Part shown: piece after piece, positions 8,238-15,989 of the stretch
Layout of the letters: the number at the start of each line of letters is the position of its first letter
How positions within the stretch are numbered: the stretch's first letter is position 1
Source of the DNA: Verrucomicrobiota bacterium
Lineage (GTDB): Bacteria; Verrucomicrobiota; Verrucomicrobiia; Opitutales; Opitutaceae
NCBI GenBank assembly: GCA_023430565.1
Contig: JAEZAD010000032.1
Span: forward strand, 1-33,376
Direction of reading: 5' to 3'
Length of the DNA stretch: 33,376 nt
Position numbers and translations under genes: made by a program
The notes under the pieces: model-generated
The model's input: the letters and a program-made list of their open reading frames with translations, nothing else
Told to the model about the DNA's origin: nothing
Databases searched by the model: none

Positions 8238-9773
8238 ATGAAAACCACACTCAGTCTTTTTTTCGCCCTCTGCGTTTCGTTCGCAGGAGCTGCATCCGCT
8301 TTTTCACAAACCTCTGCCCCGAGTGTGGCCAATGCTGTGGCGACCACGGATGAGATGGAGCAGTTGGTGGCGCCGATTGCGTTGTATCCGGATATGCTGG
8401 TGGCCTTGATCCTGCCGGGGTCGATCGAGAGTGCGGATGTGGTGCTGGCGGCGAGGTTTTTGGAGCGGGGGGGAGGCGAGGCGCAGATCGACGCGCAGCC
8501 GTGGGAGGAAAGTGTGAAGGGGCTGGCGCGTTATCCGGACGTGGTGAAATGGATGGATGAAAACCTTTCCTGGACGCGGCAGCTCGGGGACGCGTATCTC
8601 GACAAACCCGAGGAAGTGATGGCGGCGATTCAGCGGGTGCGGGCGCGGGCGAAGGCGCAAGGGTTGCTTGTGGACACGGCGGAGCAGCAGGTCGTCGTGG
8701 AAGGGCAATACATCCGCATCGTGCCAGCGCAGCCGAACGTGGTGTATGTGCCGCGTTACGATCCGGAGGTGATTTTCGTGGAGCGGCCGGTGGTTTATCG
8801 GACCGACCCGTGGATCACGTTTGGCGTGGGTTTTGGCGTGGGCTGGTGGCTGGGATACGACTGCGACTGGGGGCGGCGGGTGGTCGTCGTGAATCCGCAT
8901 TATCGCAGTCACTGGCGGCACCATCACGACTGGCGGCATCATCGCTTCACGCACGGTCATCGCTTCCATCAGGACTGGAAACGGTGGGCGCCGTCGCACC
9001 GCCAACGGCATCCGCACCGGAATCATTACAACCACTACAACCGGCCCGGTCGGGAGATCGCGCGCCCCTCGCCGCATTACGGTGCGCCGCGCTACGATAG
9101 GCACAATCGCCGCTGGGAACATCGCGATCGTCATCCCGGGCAACGCGACGGTCGCCGCGAACATTTTGGGCGCAATGACGGGACGCGACGGGAAGCGGGC
9201 CGACCGCCGGCGGTATCGACCTGGCGTGCAGGGCCGCGCGGGCAGGCGATTCAGCAGCCGCCGCCGACGACTCCGCAGATTCGGCAGCGCCACGTGGAAA
9301 ATCGGCGTGAGGGGCGACGCGACCGCGACGGCGATCGTGGGCGGGAGCGGCGTCGGGAGTTGACGCCGCACGTGCCTCAAGTGGTCGCAACGCCGCCCGC
9401 CGGAACGATGCGGCGGCCGGAGCATTTTCGGGAACGGTCAACGGGCCAACAGCCGAGACCGCACGTGCAGCACCGGCAGCAGGGGCAGCCGCGCCAACAT
9501 ATGCAGCCGCGGCAACACATGCAGCCGCGTCAACACGCGCAACCGCAGGCGCCGAGAATGCAGGCACCGCGGCAGGTGGCGCAGCCGAGTCCGCGCGTTA
9601 CCGCGCCTCGCATGGCGGAGCGGGCTCCGCAGCGCGCGTCGGTGGGCAGCGATTCGGGCGTCCGTTCGGCGCCGAGGGTGGCGGCGCCAAGTCCGGTCGA
9701 ACGGAATGGCGGCGGAAATCCGCGAGGCGGCGGTGGGCACCGCGGTGGCGGGCGAGGACAGACCGAGCGTTGA
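8238..9773 (+). CDS. Secreted DUF3300 domain protein with His/Arg-rich tail
   Basis: This is a 511-residue protein with a signal peptide (MKTTLSLFFALCVSFAGAASAF). A DUF3300 domain follows at about residues 40-205: LVAPIALYPDMLVALILPGS, then EVVLAARFLE-like and ARYPDVVKWMDENLSWT motifs, ending in VVYVPRYDPEVIFVE. After a short Gly/Trp hydrophobic stretch, the last 290 residues are low complexity. They start very rich in His, Trp and Arg (HWRHHHDWRHHRF), then Arg/Asp, then tandem QPRQHM/QPRQHA repeats, and end Gly-rich. DUF3300 proteins are cell-envelope proteins of unknown function, and such His-rich tails are common in them. Metal or nucleic-acid binding by the tail is inference. It is followed by a strong terminator. 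Confidence 0.88.
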   Translation: MKTTLSLFFALCVSFAGAASAFSQTSAPSVANAVATTDEMEQLVAPIALYPDMLVALILPGSIESADVVLAARFLERGGGEAQIDAQPWEESVKGLARYPDVVKWMDENLSWTRQLGDAYLDKPEEVMAAIQRVRARAKAQGLLVDTAEQQVVVEGQYIRIVPAQPNVVYVPRYDPEVIFVERPVVYRTDPWITFGVGFGVGWWLGYDCDWGRRVVVVNPHYRSHWRHHHDWRHHRFTHGHRFHQDWKRWAPSHRQRHPHRNHYNHYNRPGREIARPSPHYGAPRYDRHNRRWEHRDRHPGQRDGRREHFGRNDGTRREAGRPPAVSTWRAGPRGQAIQQPPPTTPQIRQRHVENRREGRRDRDGDRGRERRRELTPHVPQVVATPPAGTMRRPEHFRERSTGQQPRPHVQHRQQGQPRQHMQPRQHMQPRQHAQPQAPRMQAPRQVAQPSPRVTAPRMAERAPQRASVGSDSGVRSAPRVAAPSPVERNGGGNPRGGGGHRGGGRGQTER

Positions 9774-9799
9774 AGGCGCGAAAGAGTTCAGAAAAACAA

Positions 9800-9831
9800 A
9801 AGCCCGCGGCGAGCCGCGGGCTTGATTTTTT
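9800..9831. terminator. Bidirectional rho-independent terminator
   Basis: A perfect inverted repeat, AAGCCCGCGGC / GCCGCGGGCTT, spans 9800-9823 with a two-base GA between the arms. It is followed on plus by TGATTTTTTT and preceded by GAAAAACAAA, which gives a T-rich tract on minus. It lies between the convergent DUF3300 gene and the lipoprotein gene, so it can end both transcripts. Confidence 0.92.
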
Positions 9832-9853
9832 CAGGAAGGGCGGAGCGGGGGCA

Positions 9854-10390
9854 TTAACGCCAGTGGCCGCGAACGTAAACGTAGCCGTTGCCCTGACGAC
9901 GCCATTGCGGCGGTTGGAAGGCGTTGGAGCCGGCGGGCGGGATTTCCCAATGCCCGGCGACCCATGTGTAGTTGCGGCCGCTGTCGTAAGACCAGTAGCC
10001 GGGGATCCACACGGCGTTGGACGTGGGTTGCGGCGTGACGGCCTCGGGTTGTGCGGCGGGTGGAGGCGGCGGCGAACCTTGAACATAGATGTCGGTCGCG
10101 GCGGGGTCGCTCGAGGTATAGCCCGAGTTTGAGGCGGCTTCCTGGCGGTCCTTGCGATTGCCGAGTGCGCCGCCGGCGATCGCACCGGCGGCGGCACCGA
10201 TGGCGGCGCCGCTCGCGGCGTTGCCGCTGCCGCGATTATTGCCGATGACGGCGCCGGCGAGTGCGCCGAGTGCGGCGCCACCGGCGGCGCCGCGGGAGGT
10301 ATTCGAAGAGGTGCTGGAACAACCTGCGGTGAGCGAGCCGACGAGAAGCGCCAGCACGCAAGCTTGCTGTCCTTGGGTTAACAATTTCAT
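9854..10390 (-). CDS. Lipoprotein with glycine-zipper and YXWGXW-type repeats
   Basis: This is a 178-residue protein. A lipoprotein signal (MKLLTQGQQACVLALLVGSL, then TAGC lipobox) places the lipidated Cys near residue 24. Residues 33-78 form two glycine-zipper segments (GAAGGAALGALAGAVIG and GAAIGAAAGAIAGGALG), which usually insert into or pack against the outer membrane. A Pro-rich linker follows, then the tryptophan repeats WIPGYW, WVAGHW and VYVRGHWR of the YXWGXW type. Start: ATG at 10390, because it opens the signal; an upstream ATG at 10444 would add a non-signal extension. It faces the DUF3300 gene across a shared terminator. Both protein types occur in envelope-stress settings, but the function is not established. 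Confidence 0.85.
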   Translation of the reverse strand: MKLLTQGQQACVLALLVGSLTAGCSSTSSNTSRGAAGGAALGALAGAVIGNNRGSGNAASGAAIGAAAGAIAGGALGNRKDRQEAASNSGYTSSDPAATDIYVQGSPPPPPAAQPEAVTPQPTSNAVWIPGYWSYDSGRNYTWVAGHWEIPPAGSNAFQPPQWRRQGNGYVYVRGHWR

Positions 10391-10496
10391 GGCAGGGCCA
10401 TAGTTCCGGCGTGCGAAGCGACGGTTCCCAGGGGGCGGCCCCACGGGGGTGAGGGGTGAAAGGAGGAGGGTGGGAAGGAGCTACTCGGTCACACTC

Positions 10497-10578
10497 GTAG
10501 CTACAGTTGTGGGCTCGCTGGCGCTCGCCGCTACGATGTAGCTACAGTTGTCGGCTCGCTGGCGGTCGCCGCTACGAT
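10497..10578. repeat. Tandem pair of a 41-base hairpin-forming element
   Basis: Two adjacent 41-base copies (10497-10537 and 10538-10578) differ at two positions. Read on minus, each contains CGTAGCGGCGA, then CGCCAGCGAGCC, then ACAACTGTAGCTA. The ends carry opposing CGTAGC / GCTAC(G) words, and GGC/GCC pairs allow an inner hairpin. The element lies 7 bases beyond the stop of yebC and upstream of the lipoprotein gene. A related copy occurs at 20866-20903 and a weaker one at 18743-18785. It looks like a REP-type intergenic repeat. Confidence 0.75.
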
Positions 10579-10585
10579 GCGCTGG

Positions 10586-11317
10586 CTATTTGACGGCGGC
10601 CCAGACGCGTTGGACGTCGTCGTGGTCTTCGAGGGCTTGGAGGAATTCGCCGACTTCGGCGCGGGCGGTCTCGTCGAGTTCGGGGAAGTTCTTCGCGAGA
10701 TAGCCGATTTCGCTCGTGACAACGGTCCAGCCGTTTTGGGCGAGCCAGGTGGAGACGGCGTGGACGGCGGTGCGTTCGGTGATGAATCGCGCGCCAGTGC
10801 GGTCCAAGGGGATGTCGTCGTTTTGATCGTGCGAGAGTGGCTCGAAGTCGTTGGCGCCGGCTTCGATGGCGGCGGCTTCGCGGTCGATGTTGGGGTCAGC
10901 GTGATGCGCTTCGACGAGGCCGACGTGTTCGAAGAGGAACTTGTTGCTGCCGGCGGCGCCGAGGACGCCCTTTTTGAAGAGCACGCGGATCTCGGGGGCG
11001 GTGCGTTGATGGTTGTCGGTGTAGACCTCGACGATGACGGGGACCTTGTGCGGCGCGTAGCCTTCGAAGACGACGTGCTCCATGGAGCTTTTGTCGCCGC
11101 CGGTGCCGGCGCCTTTGGCGATGGCGCGCTCGATGACGTCGCGGGTGACGCTGGCTTTTTTCGCTTTTTCGACGGCGGCGAAAAGGCGGGGATTTGCGGC
11201 GATGTCGGCGCCGCCGAGCTTGGCGGCGACGGTCATCTCCTTGACGAGTTTGCCGACGAGCTGGCCTTTTTTGAGGTTAACGATGGCGCGTTTCGCGTGA
11301 AGCCATTGGCGTCCCAT
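10586..11317 (-). CDS. YebC/PmpR (TACO1) family protein
   Basis: This is a 243-residue protein of the YebC family, which has been described both as a DNA-binding regulator and as a ribosome-associated factor. The sequence begins MGRQWLHAKRAIVNLKKGQL, continues with KLVKEMTVAAKLGGADIAAN and KAKKASVTRDVIERAIAKG, and has the family hallmark FEGYAPHKVPVIVEVYTDN near the middle. It ends in ALEDHDDVQRVWAAVK. The N-terminus lacks the classical MAGHSKW and resembles the YeeN-type variant (MGRKW) more. Start: ATG at 11317, because the frame upstream (to 11461) is Arg/Pro-rich and unlike the family. It is divergent from the DUF4252 gene, 171 bases away. Confidence 0.93.
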   Translation of the reverse strand: MGRQWLHAKRAIVNLKKGQLVGKLVKEMTVAAKLGGADIAANPRLFAAVEKAKKASVTRDVIERAIAKGAGTGGDKSSMEHVVFEGYAPHKVPVIVEVYTDNHQRTAPEIRVLFKKGVLGAAGSNKFLFEHVGLVEAHHADPNIDREAAAIEAGANDFEPLSHDQNDDIPLDRTGARFITERTAVHAVSTWLAQNGWTVVTSEIGYLAKNFPELDETARAEVGEFLQALEDHDDVQRVWAAVK

Positions 11318-11488
11318 AGAGCGGGGGACGGTGGAGAGTGCGCGGGCGGGGCGCAATCGCGAAGGCGGCTGGCGGGGCCGGACGGAGAAATTCGACGGCG
11401 CTGCAACTTTTCGACGGCGAGCGGTGTGATGGAGACATCCGCAACGCCTCACGCGCTGCATTCCTCAAACCACTAGTCCAACATTCCC

Positions 11489-12049
11489 ATGAATCGCCTT
11501 CGTCTTCTTTCGATTTTTTCCGCTGTCGCGCTGGCCGCGACGAGTGTCAGCGCCGTCGAACCCGGTTATGTCGACTTCGGCAAGTTCACGCCTGCGAAGG
11601 GCTGTGAGTTCGTCGAGGTGAATCTTCACGCTCCGCTGATCAAGATCGCGGCGCGCTTCGTCGACAAGGAGGAGCCCGAAGTCGCGGAGCTGTTGCGCAG
11701 CTTGAAGCACGTGCGCGTGAACGTCGTCGGTCTCGACGAGGGAAACAAAGCGGAAACGACCGATCGGGTGGAAGCCATCCGCGCGGAGCTCGAATCGCAG
11801 GGCTGGGTGAAACTGGTCACGGTGAAAGAGGCGGAGAACGCGGAGGATGTCGGTGTGTATGTGAAAATGCGCGAGGATGAGAGCATCGACGGGATCGTGG
11901 TCACGGTGATCGACCGTTCGGAGGACAAGGCGGTGTTCGTGAACGTGGTTGGCAATATCACGCCCGAGCAGATTTCCGCGCTCGGCGAAGGTTTGAACAT
12001 CGAGCCGCTGGCGAAGCTCCACTTGAAGGGCAAGAAGCCGTCGGCCTGA
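11489..12049 (+). CDS. DUF4252 domain secreted protein
   Basis: This is a 186-residue protein with a signal peptide (MNRLRLLSIFSAVALAATSV, then SAVEPGYVDFGKF). The mature part carries a DUF4252-like pattern: VEVNLHAPLIKIAARFV, LLRSLKHVRVNVVGLD, a charged helix with ELESQGWVKLV, and a final GIVVTVID / AVFVNVVGNITPEQI hairpin. The family function is unknown. The next gene starts 34 bases downstream and repeats the last part of this pattern, so the two are probably co-transcribed. Confidence 0.82.
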   Translation: MNRLRLLSIFSAVALAATSVSAVEPGYVDFGKFTPAKGCEFVEVNLHAPLIKIAARFVDKEEPEVAELLRSLKHVRVNVVGLDEGNKAETTDRVEAIRAELESQGWVKLVTVKEAENAEDVGVYVKMREDESIDGIVVTVIDRSEDKAVFVNVVGNITPEQISALGEGLNIEPLAKLHLKGKKPSA

Positions 12050-12083
12050 GCGAACGCGTGGTGCGCACCGAGAAAGGTTTCCA

Positions 12084-12680
12084 ATGAACTCTGCAACGAT
12101 CTCGGCACCGGCTCCGCGCAAGCGGTTCCGGTGGCTGTTATGGATGGCGGTGACGGGGGCGGCGTGCGTGGTGCTGCTTGCGATCGCGGTGGCAAACGTC
12201 GTGACGCTGACGCGCGACGCAGCGGTGTTGCGGGACGAGATCGTGGCGGCGCTCGAGACGAAATCGAAGACGAACGTGCAGGTGTCGGCGGGGCCGGTGC
12301 TGCTCGGGTTGGTGCGCGGCGGAATCGGTTTCGTGAAAGACGTGCCGGACGAAGCGCGAATGGCGCTGCGAGCGGTGCGGAAAGCGAGCGTGGGTGTTTA
12401 CACGGTCGATGCGGACGAGCGGGGCGAGCGCGCGCACGCGATGTTTGCATCGACGCAGGCTGCGATGGCGCGACGCGGGTGGGAGCGCGTGGTCGCGGTG
12501 AACGACGGCGACACGCAGGTGATGGTGTTTGCGCCGAGCCGCAGCGGTTGGACGAGTGCGCAGAAGGTCTGCGTGGCGGTGCGGGACGGCGACAAGCTGG
12601 TCGTGGTGACCGGAACGATCCGGCCGGAGCCGCTCGCGGAAATCGTGACGCGGCGCGGCGTGGTCGGGCGGATCTTGTGA
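12084..12680 (+). CDS. Membrane-anchored DUF4252-like protein
   Basis: This is a 198-residue protein. A basic N-terminus (APRKRFRW) precedes one membrane helix (LLWMAVTGAACVVLLAIAVA), leaving the rest outside. The C-terminal part echoes DUF4252: ALRAVRKASVGVYTVD, AAMARRGWERVVAVND, VMVFAPS and KLVVVTGTIRPEPLAEIV. The assignment rests on this internal pattern and on the gene position just after a clearer DUF4252 member; I could not align it. The middle SAGPVLLGLVRGGIGFVKD is not recognised. It probably forms a two-gene unit with its neighbour and ends at a pair of hairpins. Confidence 0.7.
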   Translation: MNSATISAPAPRKRFRWLLWMAVTGAACVVLLAIAVANVVTLTRDAAVLRDEIVAALETKSKTNVQVSAGPVLLGLVRGGIGFVKDVPDEARMALRAVRKASVGVYTVDADERGERAHAMFASTQAAMARRGWERVVAVNDGDTQVMVFAPSRSGWTSAQKVCVAVRDGDKLVVVTGTIRPEPLAEIVTRRGVVGRIL

Positions 12681-12689
12681 ACCAAAGGA

Positions 12690-12737
12690 CAGGCGACGTG
12701 AGTCGCCTGCGCACCGGCGACTATTTTCGGTCGCCGG
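12690..12737. terminator. Double hairpin between convergent genes
   Basis: Two perfect inverted repeats stand in tandem: CAGGCGAC-GTGA-GTCGCCTG at 12690-12709, and CCGGCGAC / GTCGCCGG around an eight-base loop at 12714-12737. The second contains the stop codon of the minus-strand hydrolase. Both share the core GGCGAC. No clear U-tract follows, so termination is likely but not shown by sequence alone. Confidence 0.55.
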
Positions 12738-13863
12738 GACCGGGGGGAGTCGCCGTGGGCGGCGGCGGGCCGAGGCGGCGGGGCTGGCGGTCGAGGTTGG
12801 CGGCGACGTCGCGGGCGGCGAGGGTTTCGATGCCGGGTTTTTGGAGAAAGCCCAAGTCGCGGAACCAGTCGAGAAAGCGGGCGGACCAGGTGCCGAACGC
12901 GATGCCGCCCATGTTGGCGAGGCCGCCGGTGGCGGGCGGCTCGTCGGGGCCGGGTTTGTCGCCGGGGTGGCGGCCGCGGGCGTAGACGTGAAGTTCGACA
13001 TTGGGCACGCCGTCGAGATGGAGGGCGGTGAAGTATTCGTTGGCCCACAGTGCGTGAATCCAGTCGCGCCAGCCGGGCGTGGCGATGAAGGCGGGCGGTG
13101 TGGCGCGGGGGATGGCGGGTTTTTCACCGCGCGCGAAGGGCGTGGGGCCGGGGTAGATCAGGCCGGCGAAATCGGGGCGCGAGGAGATTTTTGCGAGCGG
13201 GTTGCCCGGTGTGTCGTGCGTGCGATCGAACTCCTCGAATTTGATGGAGGCGTAGGCGGCGAGTTCGGCGCCGGCGGAGAAGCCGACGATGCCGATTTTG
13301 TTGGGATCGATGTTCCAGTCTTTGGCGTAGGCGCGGACGAGTTTGACGGCTTGGAGGGCGTCGTTGACGCCGTCGACGCGCGGATCGTAGCCGTCGCTGC
13401 GGAGGCGGTTGCGGAGGATGACGGTGTTGACGCCGTGGTTGTGGAAGAAGGCGATGAACGGGGCGGCTTCGGAGCCGACGTTGAGGGAATTGTGACCGCC
13501 GCCGGCGGCGAGGATGACGCAAGCGCCGGTGTTGAGCTGGCCGTGGCCGGGGTGAAATTCGATGGACGGATTGTGGATGCTGACGATGGCGCCGAGCGTG
13601 ACGGGGCCCCAGAACTGGTAGACTTCCGGCTCGCGGATTTTCTCCTGGTTGAGAAGCGGCGAGTCGGGCGGGTAGAGCGGGACGATCACGCCGCCGGGCA
13701 CGATCGGTTGCGGAGCGTAGGGGGCGTCGGTCTTGGGGCCGGGCGCGGGCACGCCGAGAGGAGCGGGGAGCGGCGGCAGGGAGGAATCGGCGGCAAAGAT
13801 CGATGCGGCGAGCGAAGCGAGTAGAAGGAAGGATGCGAGGCGAGGGGAGCGGGGGATCATCAT
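12721..13863 (-). CDS. Secreted alpha/beta hydrolase (BD-FAE/acetyl-xylan-esterase-like)
   Basis: This is a 380-residue protein with a signal peptide (SPRLASFLLLASLAASIFAA). The alpha/beta-hydrolase core begins near residue 112 with ACVILAAGGGHNSL, an oxyanion-hole segment. It continues with FFHNHGVNTVILRNRL and DALQAVKLVRAYAKDWNID, and reaches the nucleophile elbow GFSAGAE with Ser near 196. The catalytic His probably lies in VYARGRHPGD. The layout matches secreted esterases often annotated as BD-FAE or xylan-esterase-like, so carbohydrate ester cleavage is plausible but not proven. The C-terminus is Pro-rich (PPPPTATPPGPG). The nucleotidyltransferase gene lies 114 bases upstream on the same strand. 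Two adjacent ATG codons (13863, 13860) make the start slightly uncertain. Confidence 0.87.
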   Translation of the reverse strand: MMIPRSPRLASFLLLASLAASIFAADSSLPPLPAPLGVPAPGPKTDAPYAPQPIVPGGVIVPLYPPDSPLLNQEKIREPEVYQFWGPVTLGAIVSIHNPSIEFHPGHGQLNTGACVILAAGGGHNSLNVGSEAAPFIAFFHNHGVNTVILRNRLRSDGYDPRVDGVNDALQAVKLVRAYAKDWNIDPNKIGIVGFSAGAELAAYASIKFEEFDRTHDTPGNPLAKISSRPDFAGLIYPGPTPFARGEKPAIPRATPPAFIATPGWRDWIHALWANEYFTALHLDGVPNVELHVYARGRHPGDKPGPDEPPATGGLANMGGIAFGTWSARFLDWFRDLGFLQKPGIETLAARDVAANLDRQPRRLGPPPPTATPPGPGDRK

Positions 13864-13977
13864 TGTGGGGTGGATGTGCGGGGTGACGCGCGTGGGGACA
13901 AAAGGAAGCGCGGCGCGAGGCGGGCGGAATTGAGAGCGGACGTCGAATAATTAAGAAAAGCCGCCGGCCGCGCGGAG

Positions 13978-14766
13978 CTAAATGTCGTCGATGCAGGTTT
14001 CCTGGGTGACCCAGCGAAGCTCGGTGTCTTTCATGAAACGCGTGGGCCAGGCGGCGTCGGCGGTGGCGAAATCGATTTGGAGAAAGGCGAGCAAGTTGCG
14101 GACGTGGCGGTCGACGGTTTCCCACGGCGGAAACGTGAGCAGCCTGTCGAGGTCCTGCAGGAAGCCGTCGGGTTTGCGCGGGGCGGACGCCAGGACGCGG
14201 AGCATCCACTTGTGATAAGGAAAGAGGAGCTCGTTTTCGGTGAGGATGAGGCGCGCGCTGAAGAGGACGAGTTTCTGGAGGGCGAGAAAGGAAAGGTAGC
14301 GGTTTTGCTGGCGGAGCGATTCGCTGTAATACCAGCGCCACGCGAGGAGCTGGGCGGCGAAGCGCTGGAGGCGCTCGGCTTTCTCCTCGACGGGAAAGCG
14401 GACGATGGCGGCGAGGAGCGAGTCGAGTCCGTCGAGGCGCGAGAAGAGGATGCGGTTGCCCTCGTAGGCGTAGCGAATCGGATCGCTGCCGCGCGCGGCG
14501 ACGAGTTTCAGGAAGTCGAGGTCGACGTATTTGCCGTCGATATAGCCGTCGTAGGTGCAGAGCTCCCGATTGTTGTAGTGGAGTCGGCCCTCGCGCTGGC
14601 GGCGCTGGTAGTCGGCGGGGGAGACGACGAGGGCGATGTCGACATCGGAATCGGGTTTGGCGAAGCCGTGGGCGATCGAGCCTCCGAGGATCAAGGCGAG
14701 GACGTCCGGGTCGGATTGAAACGCGGCGACGAGACGATCGAGAGTTTGGGCGTGGTGGGGAAACAT
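13978..14766 (-). CDS. Nucleotidyltransferase-domain protein (Pol-beta fold)
   Basis: This is a 262-residue protein. The N-terminal 90 residues show the Pol-beta nucleotidyltransferase signature: LGGSIAHGFAKPDSDVDIAL with GGS at 28-30 and the DxD metal ligands at Asp41 and Asp43. A further acidic pair occurs in KYVDLDFL (Asp82/Asp84). The rest is helical and has no known domain that I recognise (RFAAQLLAWRWYYSESLRQQ, LVLFSARLILTENELLFPYH), similar in feel to substrate-binding helices of aminoglycoside-type adenylyltransferases. The substrate is unknown, and an antibiotic-modifying role should not be assumed. It is divergent from the AraC regulator, with 177 bases between them. Confidence 0.85.
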   Translation of the reverse strand: MFPHHAQTLDRLVAAFQSDPDVLALILGGSIAHGFAKPDSDVDIALVVSPADYQRRQREGRLHYNNRELCTYDGYIDGKYVDLDFLKLVAARGSDPIRYAYEGNRILFSRLDGLDSLLAAIVRFPVEEKAERLQRFAAQLLAWRWYYSESLRQQNRYLSFLALQKLVLFSARLILTENELLFPYHKWMLRVLASAPRKPDGFLQDLDRLLTFPPWETVDRHVRNLLAFLQIDFATADAAWPTRFMKDTELRWVTQETCIDDI

Positions 14767-14943
14767 GGGGTTGGGCGAGGATCGCGATGACGCGGAACGA
14801 GCGGCGATCTTGGGTTCAGTCGATCAATATAGCGGAGAGCCGTTGCGGAATTCGCCGATCCGGAATCCGGGAAAAGGCGGGCTGGATTCTGCGCGGGGGT
14901 TTCCTAGCATCGCATTTTCCCTTTCCCCCGCCCGTAGACGACC

Positions 14944-15951
14944 GTGAGTGCCGATACGTTATCTCATTTGCTGCAAGGTGTGCGACTGACGGGCGCGGTG
15001 TTTTTCGATTTGCACGCATGTTCGCCCTGGGTGACGGCGGCGGCGGCGGGAGTGGAGGTGGCGCCGAGGCTTTTGCCGGGGGCGGAGCACCTGATTTCAT
15101 ATCACGTGGTTATCGAAGGCCGCTGCTGGATCGGCATGGAGGGGCGGCAGCGATGGGAGTTGAGCGCGGGCGACGTGATTGTGTTTCCGCAATGCGATCC
15201 GCATGTGCTGTCGAGCGCGCCCGAGTTGACGGCGCAGCCGAATCTGGCGCTTTACGAGCGCGTGCGGCAGGGGGTCTTGCCGTTCACGGCGCGGATCGGG
15301 GGCAGCCGAAACGAAACGGCGCACGTGGTGTGCGGTTTTCTCGGGTGCGACGTGCGGCCGTTCAATCCGTTGATCGCAACGTTGCCGCGGGTGTTGCACA
15401 TTCGCGATCGGGCGGGAGCGACGCGCGGGTGGTTGAACCAGTTCGCGCATGTGGCGGCGGCGGAGTCGCGGGAGCGGAGGCCGGGTGGCGACGCGGTGTT
15501 GTCGCGGATGAGCGAACTGATGTTCGTGGAAGCGATCCGGCGGCATCTCGAAACCCTGCCGCAGACGGAAGCGGGTTGGCTGGCGGGATTGCGCGACGAA
15601 TCGGTGGGGCGCGCGATGGCGGCGCTGCATCGTCACCCGGCGCTCGGGTGGACGCTCGAGCAGTTGGCGAAGGAAGCGGGGCTATCGCGCTCGGCGTTGG
15701 CGGAGCGATTTGTGGCGTTGGTGGGGCAGCCGCCGATGCAATATCTCGCGCAATGGAGAATGCAGCTGGCGGCGGGCCTGCTGGCGAACGGCGGGAAGGT
15801 TTCGTCGGTGGCGTTCGAGGTGGGCTACGAGTCCGAGGCGGCTTTCAGCCGGGCGTTCAAGAAGCTTACGGGGGTGTCGCCGGGCGCGTGGCGGACGCGC
15901 GGCGAAAGAGCGGTGGCGGTGCGAGCGGATCGGCTGGCCGCGGCGGTGTAG
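14944..15951 (+). CDS. AraC-family transcriptional regulator with cupin sensor domain
   Basis: This is a 335-residue protein. Residues 1-190 are a cupin-type sensor (EGRCWIGMEGRQRWELSAGD, VIVFPQCDPHVL, ETAHVVCGFLGCDVRPFNPL). Residues about 225-325 carry the double helix-turn-helix of the AraC family: TLEQLAKEAGLSRSALAERF, then VSSVAFEVGYESEAAFSRAF and KKLTGVSPGAWR. The start is a GTG at 14944, supported by MSADTLSHLLQGVRLTGAVF at the usual distance from the cupin. The ligand is unknown. Likely targets are the divergent nucleotidyltransferase gene or its own promoter, but this is inference from position only. It ends at a strong hairpin shared with the convergent haloperoxidase-like gene. Confidence 0.9.
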   Translation: MSADTLSHLLQGVRLTGAVFFDLHACSPWVTAAAAGVEVAPRLLPGAEHLISYHVVIEGRCWIGMEGRQRWELSAGDVIVFPQCDPHVLSSAPELTAQPNLALYERVRQGVLPFTARIGGSRNETAHVVCGFLGCDVRPFNPLIATLPRVLHIRDRAGATRGWLNQFAHVAAAESRERRPGGDAVLSRMSELMFVEAIRRHLETLPQTEAGWLAGLRDESVGRAMAALHRHPALGWTLEQLAKEAGLSRSALAERFVALVGQPPMQYLAQWRMQLAAGLLANGGKVSSVAFEVGYESEAAFSRAFKKLTGVSPGAWRTRGERAVAVRADRLAAAV

Positions 15952-15978
15952 GGAAGGCCGGTGGGGCACCGGCCTTCC
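15952..15978. terminator. Perfect 12-base hairpin between convergent genes
   Basis: GGAAGGCCGGTG and CACCGGCCTTCC flank a GGG loop, beginning directly after the AraC stop codon and 11 bases before the stop of the minus-strand gene. No U-tract follows on either strand. A terminator or mRNA-stabilising hairpin is the natural reading. Confidence 0.65.
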
Positions 15979-15989
15979 ATGACCTGGCG

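Noticed and set aside
10497..10578. CRISPR-like short repeats
   Set aside because: There are only two adjacent copies without spacers, and related copies are dispersed elsewhere. No cas genes are present.
13978..14766. Antibiotic-resistance adenylyltransferase
   Set aside because: Only the generic Pol-beta signature is visible. The C-terminal part does not match a named resistance family that I know.
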